A DNA stretch of 14,402 nucleotides from the NCBI GenBank assembly GCA_005239945.1, contig SBAY01000154.1:1-14402 (forward strand). The letters are read 5' to 3'. The notes beneath the pieces are model-generated. The model was not told the origin of the DNA and did no database searches. It was given only the letters and a program-made list of their open reading frames with translations. The position numbers and the translations under genes are program-made. Source of the DNA: Nitrospira sp. (GTDB lineage: Bacteria > UBA9089 > CG2-30-40-21 > SBAY01). Numbering within the stretch: position 1 is the first letter of the stretch; every line of letters starts with the position of its first letter. Positions 6,816 to 13,741 of the stretch are shown one piece after another.

Positions 6816-8309
6816 TCAGGCTATCCCTGATATTTTCCCTTTTTCAAAGGCTCTTAGGAAGGCATTGACTACCTCTGGGTCAAACTGAATATTGGCATAC
6901 TTTTTTAGCTGTAAGATGGCATGCTCAACAGTGAATCTTTTCCGATAAGGTCTATCCGAGGTCATGGCATCAAAGGCATCGGCCACAGCTAATATCCTTC
7001 CACCAAGCGGTATTTCTCTCCCTTTTAATCCATTAGGATAGCCACCACCTTCGAATCGTTCATGGTGATGGCGGATACTGGGCACAATCTCTTCCATCTG
7101 CTTTATTGAACCTATAATCTGGGCACTTATGCTTGGATGCTTTTTTATCTCGGCATATTCGTCCTCATCTAAATTCGTTGGTTTATGTAAGATTTTCTCG
7201 GTTATACCTATTTTACCCACATCATGTAAAAGTCCGGCTAAATAGATTACCTCCCTCTCCTTAAAGGAAAGATTAAATTCCTCGGCTATGGCCAATCCTA
7301 TTTTACTTACGCGGTCGGAGTGACCATAGGTATAGGTATCTTTAGCATCTATGGTTGAAGAAAGGGATTTAATTGTATTCAAAAACAGCTCTTTCATGTC
7401 GGTAAATAGCCAGAAATTCTTAATGGCTATTGCCCCTTGCGTAGCCAGGGCGGTCAGCAATTTCAACTCCATTGATGTAAAAACACTGCGGTCTATTTTA
7501 TCCGTCAAATTTATGACACCAATTACCTCTCCTACCGCCTTCAAAGGAACCGAAATTATAGGCAAACTCATAAATGATTTGGTTTTATATCGTTTTATCC
7601 TTTCTTCATCGCTGAGATTTTCTTCCTCTATATCTGAAACAATCAAAGGTTTACCCTCTTTTACTACCTTGCCCGCAATCCCTTCCCCTATCTTTACCCG
7701 GGTATTTTTAACTATCTCTTGAGATAATCCATGAGCGGCAACAATTCTAAGTGAAGCCCTCTCGCGGTCAACAAGCATTAAGGATGCCCGCTCTACCCGA
7801 ACCATCTCTACTGCCTTTTCGACCAACATCTGACATACCGCATCTATATCAAATATATTACTTACCGTTTTAGAGATATTATATAAAAGATTCAACTCCT
7901 CATAAAGTTCGGTAATCTCTTTAGACATCTCATTTATTTCAAATTCATTATAGATAGCGGTAGTAAAGATATCACTGATTAATCGTAGATTTGGTTTAAT
8001 GTCTGGTTTTTTTAAGGATTGACAACCTATTAAAACCCCAGCAACCTCTTTATTAATCCTTATTGGCAAACCAATTCTTAAATATTCACTGCCGCATTTT
8101 TCCCAACCTGGTTTATCTGAATTCATAACTTCATAGACAAGACGCAGGTAATCACCAGGACATCTTCCGGTATGTTTGACTACTTCACATAACTTATGGC
8201 TATGAAATGCCTCCTGTTTAGAATCAATGATAAACAAGGGGATATCTGTCAATTGAGCAAGTTTATTCAGCAAATCTGTCTTTTGGAGGAATTCCTTTAT
8301 GTCGAGCAT
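6816..8309 (-). CDS. PocR-GAF-HD-GYP cyclic-di-GMP phosphodiesterase
   Basis: The 497-residue predicted cytoplasmic signalling protein has no membrane helix. Residues about 1-125 resemble the PocR sensory domain, with Cys41, Cys50 and Cys72 followed by RIGLPIRINKEVAGVLIGCQ (78-97). A short coiled helix leads to a GAF domain (about 145-300: VERASLMLVD, VKIGEGIAGKVVKEGKP, VIGVINL). The C-terminal HD-GYP domain (about 305-490) keeps the metal ligands: H330, HD 362-363 in HDVGKIGI, H391, HH 414-415 and the GYP motif in GGGYPNGLKG (421-430), plus D444. HD-GYP enzymes linearise cyclic di-GMP. AGGAG precedes ATG 8309 by a normal distance. It is the last gene of the rimP operon, separated from nrnA by an inserted palindrome. 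Its signal is unknown; the N-terminal cysteines may bind a metal or cofactor. Confidence 0.9.
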   Translation of the reverse strand: MLDIKEFLQKTDLLNKLAQLTDIPLFIIDSKQEAFHSHKLCEVVKHTGRCPGDYLRLVYEVMNSDKPGWEKCGSEYLRIGLPIRINKEVAGVLIGCQSLKKPDIKPNLRLISDIFTTAIYNEFEINEMSKEITELYEELNLLYNISKTVSNIFDIDAVCQMLVEKAVEMVRVERASLMLVDRERASLRIVAAHGLSQEIVKNTRVKIGEGIAGKVVKEGKPLIVSDIEEENLSDEERIKRYKTKSFMSLPIISVPLKAVGEVIGVINLTDKIDRSVFTSMELKLLTALATQGAIAIKNFWLFTDMKELFLNTIKSLSSTIDAKDTYTYGHSDRVSKIGLAIAEEFNLSFKEREVIYLAGLLHDVGKIGITEKILHKPTNLDEDEYAEIKKHPSISAQIIGSIKQMEEIVPSIRHHHERFEGGGYPNGLKGREIPLGGRILAVADAFDAMTSDRPYRKRFTVEHAILQLKKYANIQFDPEVVNAFLRAFEKGKISGIA

Positions 8310-8313
8310 CTTG

Positions 8314-8487
8314 TTCTCCTAACAGACGATTTGAAAGCACAATATAAAAATCTTATCACGAAAACACGAAAATCAGAAAACACGAAAGAACTTTAATTTA
8401 CTACTAACTTTTCAAATTCCATTTCGTGCTTTCATCCTTTCGTTATTTCGTGATAAAAAAATCCTTTCAAATTATCTGTTCTCCTAA
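8314..8487. mobile_element. 156-bp palindromic MITE-like element with 9-bp target duplication
   Basis: The element proper is 8323-8478, with terminal inverted repeats CAGACGATTTGAAAG and CTTTCAAATTATCTG (13 of 15 positions pair). Internally TCACGAAAACACGAAA on one arm answers TTTCGT...TTTCGTGATA on the other. It is flanked by the direct repeat TTCTCCTAA at 8314-8322 and 8479-8487 (11 bp if the ambiguous TG is counted). On the minus strand this target is the Shine-Dalgarno sequence TTAGGAGAA overlapping the nrnA stop codon, so both nrnA's stop and the downstream gene now carry a copy. There is no ORF of note and no transposase; mobilisation in trans would be required. Confidence 0.83.
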
Positions 8488-9476
8488 ATTAGCCTTCTTT
8501 CTACCTCATCTACTACCTTCTTTTTTACCTCTTCTAATGTTCCTTCGATGACACAGCCGGCGGCGCGGATATGTCCTCCACCATCGAAAATCTTGGCTAT
8601 GGCACTCACATTGAATGAGGATTTCGAGCGTAAATTTACCTTGACCTTATTTTGTCCCAAATCCCTGAGAAGGATACTTATCTCTACGCCTTTGATAGAC
8701 CTGATCTGGTTTATTATTCGTTCCGGTTCGAGTTCAGTAGTAAAACCTACCTCTTTAAGCATATTCTGGGTAATGGCCGCTAAAGCTATTCTCCCATTTT
8801 GCCTTGTTTCCAGACCGCTTAAAATCATCCCTAATAATTTGACCGAAGAAACCGTATTCACCTCATAAATTTGATTGGCAATCTCATTAGGTAAAATACC
8901 GTAGCTCAATAATTCAGCCACTATTTGATGAGAAAGAGGGGTGGTATTTACCTGTCTAAAGCCACCGGTATCGGTCATAATGCCCACATAAATAAGTAGT
9001 GCTAACTCATAATCCAATTTAAAATCCATAGCCTTAATAATCATATAGATTTGTTCGGCACAGGCACTGGCCGCTGTATCAATATAATTATATTTACCTA
9101 TGCCAGGAGAGTCCGGATGATGGTCAATATTAATAATTACCGGGGTATTGCGGACGATTGAAGCCACTTTACCTACTCGCTCGAATTGATTGCAATCTAA
9201 GACGATAGCCACATCGAATCTACGAACAGGTTTTAAACCTGTTTTTTCATATTCCGGGGAGTAGGTCAGGATTTTTTCACATTGGGGCAGAAAATAATAA
9301 AGTTCTGGCGCAGGGTCTTCATTGATAATAGTTACTTGCTTACCTAATCTTTGAAGCAAAATAGCCATAGCTAATTGACTGCCGATTGAATCCCCTTCAG
9401 GACGGATATGAGCGGTAATTAAAAAATTATCCTCTTTTTGCAATAGATTTATGATTGGAGAAAGTATCTCCTCCAT
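8484..9476 (-). CDS. nrnA: Bifunctional oligoribonuclease / pAp phosphatase NrnA (DHH-DHHA1)
   Basis: This cytoplasmic DHH-family enzyme degrades RNA dinucleotides and short oligomers and dephosphorylates 3'-phosphoadenosine 5'-phosphate. In the 330 residues the DHH domain shows H23-x3-E27-x-D29 in HIRPEGDSIGS (23-33), D94 in VLDC (92-95), the IDHH signature (117-120) and D169 in MTDTGG (167-172). The DHHA1 domain ends with DGGGHIRAAG (298-307). The first metal-binding Asp of the usual HxxPDGD is Glu here. A palindrome-encoded segment TGLKPV (79-84) sits in the loop before the FDVAIVLD strand, where homologues tend to be shorter. It follows rbfA, the usual place in many bacteria. Its TAG stop overlaps a Shine-Dalgarno sequence duplicated by the downstream mobile palindrome. 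Confidence 0.93.
   Translation of the reverse strand: MEEILSPIINLLQKEDNFLITAHIRPEGDSIGSQLAMAILLQRLGKQVTIINEDPAPELYYFLPQCEKILTYSPEYEKTGLKPVRRFDVAIVLDCNQFERVGKVASIVRNTPVIINIDHHPDSPGIGKYNYIDTAASACAEQIYMIIKAMDFKLDYELALLIYVGIMTDTGGFRQVNTTPLSHQIVAELLSYGILPNEIANQIYEVNTVSSVKLLGMILSGLETRQNGRIALAAITQNMLKEVGFTTELEPERIINQIRSIKGVEISILLRDLGQNKVKVNLRSKSSFNVSAIAKIFDGGGHIRAAGCVIEGTLEEVKKKVVDEVERRLI
9225..9243. repeat. Coding palindrome inside nrnA
   Basis: AACAGGTTTTAAACCTGTT is an imperfect-centred palindrome of the same family as those in the TPR/propeller gene about 6.5 kb away. On the coding strand it gives ACA GGT TTA AAA CCT GTT = TGLKPV, inserted in frame in a surface loop of NrnA. Confidence 0.88.
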
Positions 9477-9495
9477 TTATCTTTATCCTTTCTCT

Positions 9496-9678
9496 GTGAT
9501 GCAGACACTGGACTTCAGACTTTAGACATCAGACTTTTTGTAGGTATGAAAGTTAATCCCGGGATGTTTTTAAGACTATTTGCTATTTGTCAACCTTTAT
9601 CCGAATATTATCTCAAGCCATTTTTTCCATTAAGTCTAAAATCTGATGTCGATAGTCTACTGTCTGAATCACACATCA
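9496..9678. repeat. Inverted-repeat element in the rbfA-nrnA gap
   Basis: This 183-bp interval has imperfect inverted arms (about 9495-9537 and 9631-9674) built from AGTCT/AGAC-type words: GTGATGCAGACACTG against the complement of CTGTCTGAATCACAC. It is flanked by the 7-bp direct repeat TTTCTCT (9489-9495 and 9679-9685). It supplies the present rbfA stop codon. Removing it with one repeat copy would let rbfA end at a TAA six bases before the nrnA ATG. The unpaired middle (about 9540-9630) contains a minus-strand TTGACA but no convincing -10 box. No gene is supported in the gap. Confidence 0.7.
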
Positions 9679-10020
9679 TTTCTCTTTCAACTCCTCTATT
9701 ACTTTGGAAATATGCACTCCATATTCAATCGAGGTATCAATTTTAAAGACAATCTCTGGGATAAATTTAATCCGCAGGCGTTTTTTCAATTCATTATGAA
9801 TAAAGCCTGCGGCACTTATCAAGCCGTCTAATGTTTTCTGTTTTGATTTTTCATCACCATACAGACTAATAAATACTTTGGCTACATGTAAGTCTTTTGA
9901 AACCTCCACTTTGGTAATGGAGACAAATCCAATGCGTGGGTCTTTTATTTCCCTTTTGATAATATCGCTGATTTCTGATTGGAGTAAAGAATCAACCTTG
10001 GCAATTCTAACACTGTCCAT
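9676..10020 (-). CDS. rbfA: 30S ribosome-binding factor RbfA
   Basis: The 114-residue KH-fold protein assists late maturation of the 16S rRNA 5' end in 30S subunits. Family features are R5 and the N-terminal helix (VDSLLQSEISDIIKREIKDP), the DPRIGFVSITKVEVSKDL block (27-44), VFISLYG (49-55), and the C-terminal KRLRIKFIPEIVFKIDTS (79-96) followed by the EYG motif. The ribosome-binding site AGAGGT lies 6 bases before ATG 10020. It stands between the DUF503 gene and nrnA, the conserved order. The last residues (KEK) are read directly into the downstream palindromic element, which supplies the TGA stop. Confidence 0.95.
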   Translation of the reverse strand: MDSVRIAKVDSLLQSEISDIIKREIKDPRIGFVSITKVEVSKDLHVAKVFISLYGDEKSKQKTLDGLISAAGFIHNELKKRLRIKFIPEIVFKIDTSIEYGVHISKVIEELKEK

Positions 10021-10031
10021 AGATTACCTCT

Positions 10032-10069
10032 ATTAATTATCAATTATTGATTATTAATTGATAATTAAT
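10032..10069. repeat. 38-bp palindrome between ylxP-like gene and rbfA
   Basis: ATTAATTATCAATT (10032-10045) and AATTGATAATTAAT (10056-10069) are exact inverted 14-mers with a 10-base spacer. The palindrome lies between the DUF503 stop codon and the rbfA ribosome-binding site. Without it the junction would read roughly TAAGAGGTAATCTATG, a compact stop/Shine-Dalgarno/start arrangement. Only AGA is shared at the flanks, so evidence for insertion is weak. Confidence 0.8.
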
Positions 10070-10072
10070 TTC

Positions 10073-10357
10073 TTAAACTATCTCAATCCCATAATCAATG
10101 ATATATCCCTCAGTCAGACCGCTTTCAATCAAATTAACCACCTTAGATAATGTCTCATTGGCATGTTGGGAATCGCTATTTACACAGACAATACCCAGCG
10201 TAGCCTTCTGCCATAAGTCTTTTAAATCTATTTCTGCAATCGAGACATTAAACCTATTTTTTACCCGGTCCATAATACTTTTCAGGACATAGCGTTTATG
10301 TTTTAGAGAATTACTTTCTGGGATATGAATTGTAACCGTACAACTACCTATAACCAT
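10073..10357 (-). CDS. ylxP: YlxP-like DUF503 protein
   Basis: The 94-residue small cytosolic protein of family DUF503 (YlxP) is found next to infB and rbfA in many bacteria. The pattern IPESNSLKHKRYVLKSIMDRVKNRFNVSIAEID (13-45) is characteristic, and WQKATLGIVCVNSD follows. Its function is not established; a role in ribosome assembly or RNA binding is inferred from its operon position. The start at ATG 10357 has an unusual upstream region: a GTGAGG Shine-Dalgarno sequence is 21 bases away, separated by a 19-base palindrome. No better internal start is seen. Confidence 0.88.
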   Translation of the reverse strand: MVIGSCTVTIHIPESNSLKHKRYVLKSIMDRVKNRFNVSIAEIDLKDLWQKATLGIVCVNSDSQHANETLSKVVNLIESGLTEGYIIDYGIEIV

Positions 10358-10359
10358 TT

Positions 10360-10378
10360 TAATAATTATTAATTATTA
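10360..10378. repeat. 19-bp palindrome between Shine-Dalgarno and start codon
   Basis: TAATAATTATTAATTATTA pairs 9 + 9 bases around a single centre base. On the minus strand GTGAGG (10384-10379) lies directly before it and AA-ATG directly after. In the mRNA, folding of the A/U hairpin would bring the Shine-Dalgarno sequence near the start codon of the DUF503 gene. TA at both edges fits a TA-duplicating insertion. Confidence 0.7.
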
Positions 10379-10402
10379 CCTCACGACAAATATCATAAAG
10401 CA

Positions 10403-12322
10403 CTATAGTTTCTGGACAATCTTTTCCTGGGTATAGATTTCAATGATATCCCCTACCTGGACATCCGTAATTTTCTCTAAGCCAATACCACACTCAAGGC
10501 CGGCTATTACTTCATTGACATCTTCTTTAAATCTTCGTAGAGAAATCATTCGAGTTTCAACGACAAGTTTATCATTTCTAATTACCCGGGCATTGCTACC
10601 TTTAGATATCTTTCCTTCTTTTATATAACAGCCACAGACTACCCCAATTTTAGATGCCTTAAAAATTTCTCTTACCTCGGCTATACCTAACAATATCTCC
10701 TTGTATTTAGGTTCTAAAAGCCCTTCTAATGCCTTTTTAACCTCATTGGTAACATCATAAATAATATTATAAGAGCGTATATCCACCCCATAGGTTTGTC
10801 CCAGGGCTTTAATGTCATCTTTTAGAGGTAAATGAAAACTGATAATGATGGCATTCGAAGCTGAGGCTAAGATTATATCGGATTCATTTACTTCCCCTAT
10901 ACCACTGTGTATAACCTTGATTTTTACCTCTTTATTGCCAAGTTTTTCAAAGGTATGTTTCAATACCTCAACAGAGCCGCCTACATCTGCCTTAATGATA
11001 ACATCCAATTCCTTGACCTTACCTTCTTTGATTTGTAAGTAAAGGTCATTCAAGGTGATTCGAGTGGGGAGTTTTTCTTCAGACATTTTTTTATTTTCTT
11101 GTAATTTCAGACATATTTGTTTTGCCTTTTTGGTATCCTCAACTACCTTAAATAAATCTCCTACCTGACATATTTTGGAAAATCCAACCACCTCAACTGG
11201 CGTAGAAGGACCGGCAGAATTGATTCTCTCATTTTTATCGTTAAACATTGCCCTTACTCGTCCACAAGAGGTACCGTTAATAAAGACATCACCTTTATGT
11301 AATGTTCCGCTCTGGACCAAAACAGTGGCCACAGGGCCTTTACCTTTATCAAGCCTGGATTCGATAATCGTGCCCTGCGCCCTTTTGTTGGGATTAGCCT
11401 TTAACTCTAACATTTCTGCCTCTAAGAGTAACATTTCCAGGAGATGGTCAATACCTATTTTTTGTTTAGCCGAGACCTCACAACAAATAGTTTTTCCACC
11501 CCATTGCTCAACCAGAAGGTTATTATCAGCCAGTTGTTTATAAACCTTTTCCTTGTTGATTCCAGGTAAATCAACCTTATTGATGGCTACGACTATAGGA
11601 ACATTGGCGGCCCTGGCATGGTTTATTGCCTCAACGGTTTGGGGCATAATACCATCATCTGCGGCCACAACTAAAACAACTATATCCGTAACATGGGCAC
11701 CCCTGGTTCGCATAGCGCTAAACGCCTCATGTCCCGGGGTATCCAAGAAAACTACCTCCCCTTCTTTTATCTTTACTTTGTAGGCACCTATATGCTGTGT
11801 AATTCCACCAGCTTCGGTATCGATTACATTGGCTTGACGAATAGTATCCAAAAGTTTGGTCTTGCCATGGTCAACATGCCCCATAATAGTTACCACTGGT
11901 GCCCTCGGCTGTCCCAAAGATGCCTCTTCTTCTATTTCCTCTTTTTCTTCCTCTGGAATCGAAATTTCAATATCCAGATGATAAATCAAACTAACTTGAT
12001 TTATTATCTCTTGGGTTATTTGCTCATTGATAGTAGCCGATATGCCGTGAGAAAATAGTGTTTTGATCAATTCGGCAGGTTTTATACCTATTATCTTAGC
12101 TAAATCACTTACTCTGCAAGAAAAGGCAAGTGAAATCTTTTTCTTTTTAGGAATAACAGGTTGAGCGGGTTTTCCGGTAGAAAAAAGGTTAATTACTAGC
12201 TGGCTTGTTTCTTCATCCAGAGAATTTAAGGCACTCTTAATGTCCATTCCCATTCCTTTCAACTCAGAAACCAACACCTTGTTATCCATATTCAATTTTT
12301 TGGCAATCTCATGAACACGCAT
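10403..12322 (-). CDS. infB: Translation initiation factor IF-2
   Basis: The 639-residue GTPase places initiator tRNA on the 30S subunit and promotes subunit joining. Two IF2_N modules occur at 1-47 (MRVHEIAKKLNM) and about 63-118 (VSDLAKIIGIKPAELIKTLF), joined by a short lysine/proline linker instead of the long basic linker of larger homologues; an acidic stretch (123-134) precedes the G domain. G-domain motifs: GHVDHGKT (148-155), AGGITQHIGAY (171-181), DTPGHEAF (194-201), NKVD (248-251) and SAK. Domain II, III and the tRNA-binding C2 domain (ending CGIGLEKITDVQVGD) complete it. AAGGTGA lies 7 bases before ATG 12322. In many genomes ylxR and a ribosomal L7Ae-like gene sit between nusA and infB; neither is present here. 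Confidence 0.98.
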   Translation of the reverse strand: MRVHEIAKKLNMDNKVLVSELKGMGMDIKSALNSLDEETSQLVINLFSTGKPAQPVIPKKKKISLAFSCRVSDLAKIIGIKPAELIKTLFSHGISATINEQITQEIINQVSLIYHLDIEISIPEEEKEEIEEEASLGQPRAPVVTIMGHVDHGKTKLLDTIRQANVIDTEAGGITQHIGAYKVKIKEGEVVFLDTPGHEAFSAMRTRGAHVTDIVVLVVAADDGIMPQTVEAINHARAANVPIVVAINKVDLPGINKEKVYKQLADNNLLVEQWGGKTICCEVSAKQKIGIDHLLEMLLLEAEMLELKANPNKRAQGTIIESRLDKGKGPVATVLVQSGTLHKGDVFINGTSCGRVRAMFNDKNERINSAGPSTPVEVVGFSKICQVGDLFKVVEDTKKAKQICLKLQENKKMSEEKLPTRITLNDLYLQIKEGKVKELDVIIKADVGGSVEVLKHTFEKLGNKEVKIKVIHSGIGEVNESDIILASASNAIIISFHLPLKDDIKALGQTYGVDIRSYNIIYDVTNEVKKALEGLLEPKYKEILLGIAEVREIFKASKIGVVCGCYIKEGKISKGSNARVIRNDKLVVETRMISLRRFKEDVNEVIAGLECGIGLEKITDVQVGDIIEIYTQEKIVQKL

Positions 12323-12354
12323 TTTTATTCACCTTAATTAATATTATAGGTTTT

Positions 12355-12374
12355 ATAAGTCTTAGATGACTTAT
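12355..12374 (-). other. Small hairpin over the nusA stop codon
   Basis: ATAAGTC-TTAGAT-GACTTAT forms a 7-bp stem covering the nusA TAA stop (12371-12373). No T-run follows on the minus strand, so it is not a convincing terminator. It may slow exonucleases or be incidental. Confidence 0.5.
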
Positions 12375-13648
12375 TTCTGTCTTTCCTTAGCCTCTTTCAA
12401 CAACTTTTCGGCCTTAACCTTGCCAAGTAAAGGAATGGCTGTTAATTCCTTGATGGTAGATTTGGCAATGTCTTCTATGGTTTTAAATCCTGCCTCTTTC
12501 AATTTCGATTCTAATTTCGGTCCAACTCCTGACAACTCTTTAATATCACCAGTTTCTTCTTCTTTCTTTTTAGCCAGTTCTTCTGCTTTTTTGAGTAATT
12601 CTGCCTCTCTTTCTTTAGTTATTTGGGACTTGCTTTTAATATCGATTCTCCAGTTTGTTAATTTAGCCGCTAAGCGAACATTTTGTCCTTCTTTACCAAT
12701 AGCTAAAGAGAGTTGGTCATCGGGAACAATGACTAATGAACTTTTTGTTTCCTTATCGACAATAACCTCCTCAACCTTAGCTGGAGAAAGAGCATTTTTA
12801 ATAAACACTGCTGGGTCTTCGGAATAGCCAACAACATCTATTTTTTCGCCGTTCAGTTCTTTGATAACTGCCTGAACCCTCATTCCCTTCATACCGACAC
12901 ATGCTCCGACGGCATCGACATTAGAATCAACAGAGGCTACAGCAATCTTTGCCCGATGTCCTGGAACCCGTGAAACGGACTTTATACTGACAATATTTTC
13001 ATATATCTCAGGGACTTCCATCTCAAATAACCTCTTAACCAACTCCGGATATGTTCGGGAAAGAATAATTTCCGGACCTCTATTACCAATTATGGCATTC
13101 AGAATATAACATTTTATGCGGTCACCGACTTTGTATTTTTCGTTGAATATTTGTTCCTTATGAGGTAGGATAGCCTCTGTTTTACCCAGTTGAATCAATA
13201 CATTCTGATTTTTCCCGGTGCGTTGAATTATACCGGTAATAACCTCTCCCGTCCTTCCTTTGAATTCTTCATAAATAAGATTTTTTTCGGCCTCTCGAAT
13301 TCTCTGGGTAATTACCTGTTTTGCGGTTTGAGCCGCTATCCTTCCAAAATCCTCAAGGAAAGACTCTATTTTAACCTTACTGCCGATTTCAGCTTGGGCA
13401 TCGAACTTCTTTGCCTCCGACAAAGAAATCTGGGTATGAGGATTTTTCACCGTTTCAACTACATCCTTATTAAATACCAGGTAAAACCCTTTTTTGTTAT
13501 CGAATTCAACCTCGAAATTATGAGTCGAGCCAAAACCTTTCTTATAAGCAGATGTTAAGGCATCCTTTGTTGCCTGGATTAATACCTCTTTCTTAATCCC
13601 TTTATCTTTTTCTATTTGGGCTAATGCCTCTTGTAATTCAGCCTTCAC
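12371..13648 (-). CDS. nusA: Transcription elongation/termination factor NusA
   Basis: The 425-residue factor binds RNA polymerase and modulates pausing, termination and antitermination. Domains: NusA N-terminal polymerase-binding domain (1-about 128), S1 (about 132-200, GRTGEVITGIIQR...LPHKEQI), KH1 (about 230-290, DAVGACVGMKGMRVQAVIKEL) and KH2 (about 305-345, AIGKEGQNVRLAAKLTNWRIDI). A lysine/glutamate-rich helix (345-366) leads to one helix-hairpin-helix unit (369-425, ELSGVGPKLESKLKEAGF). The E. coli protein has two C-terminal repeats; a single one is common elsewhere. The start is GTG 13648, with a strong AAGGAGGAA 8 bases upstream. NusA is known to autoregulate in other bacteria, which is relevant to the hairpin in the operon leader. 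Confidence 0.97.
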   Translation of the reverse strand: MKAELQEALAQIEKDKGIKKEVLIQATKDALTSAYKKGFGSTHNFEVEFDNKKGFYLVFNKDVVETVKNPHTQISLSEAKKFDAQAEIGSKVKIESFLEDFGRIAAQTAKQVITQRIREAEKNLIYEEFKGRTGEVITGIIQRTGKNQNVLIQLGKTEAILPHKEQIFNEKYKVGDRIKCYILNAIIGNRGPEIILSRTYPELVKRLFEMEVPEIYENIVSIKSVSRVPGHRAKIAVASVDSNVDAVGACVGMKGMRVQAVIKELNGEKIDVVGYSEDPAVFIKNALSPAKVEEVIVDKETKSSLVIVPDDQLSLAIGKEGQNVRLAAKLTNWRIDIKSKSQITKEREAELLKKAEELAKKKEEETGDIKELSGVGPKLESKLKEAGFKTIEDIAKSTIKELTAIPLLGKVKAEKLLKEAKERQK

Positions 13649-13674
13649 TTAAAATTCCTCCTTAATTTTGGATC

Positions 13675-13741
13675 TCCGATTATCAATTTTGGATTTTTAA
13701 TATAAGATTCCTCAATCCAAAATTCAAAATCTAAAATCCGA
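13675..13741. repeat. Palindromic intergenic element, copy B (nusA-rimP gap)
   Basis: AATTTTGGATT (13685-13695) and AATCCAAAATT (13714-13724) form an 11-bp stem with an 18-base loop. The block ATTCCTCAATCCAAAAT (13707-13723) and others match copy A in the yicC-gmk gap. The pentamer TCCGA flanks the core at 13675-13679 and 13737-13741. Removing 13680-13741 minus one pentamer would extend RimP by a short tail ending in TGA that overlaps the nusA GTG as GTGA. The element supplies the present rimP TAG stop. Confidence 0.75.

Noticed and set aside
8323..8478. Promoter for the HD-GYP gene within the inserted palindrome
   Set aside because: A TATATT-like box is visible near the gene on the minus strand but no acceptable -35 at the correct distance; not supported.
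9571..9600. Minus-strand TTGACA as an internal promoter for nrnA
   Set aside because: No -10-like hexamer at 16-18 bases; the sequence at that place is AAAACA.
9546..9831. Two short plus-strand ORFs around the nrnA-rbfA gap
   Set aside because: They run antisense into rbfA and through repeat sequence, lack ribosome-binding sites and have no protein-like composition.
11553..12058. Plus-strand ORFs of 76 and 121 codons opposite infB
   Set aside because: They are antisense to the conserved G domain and N-terminal region of IF-2; shadow frames.
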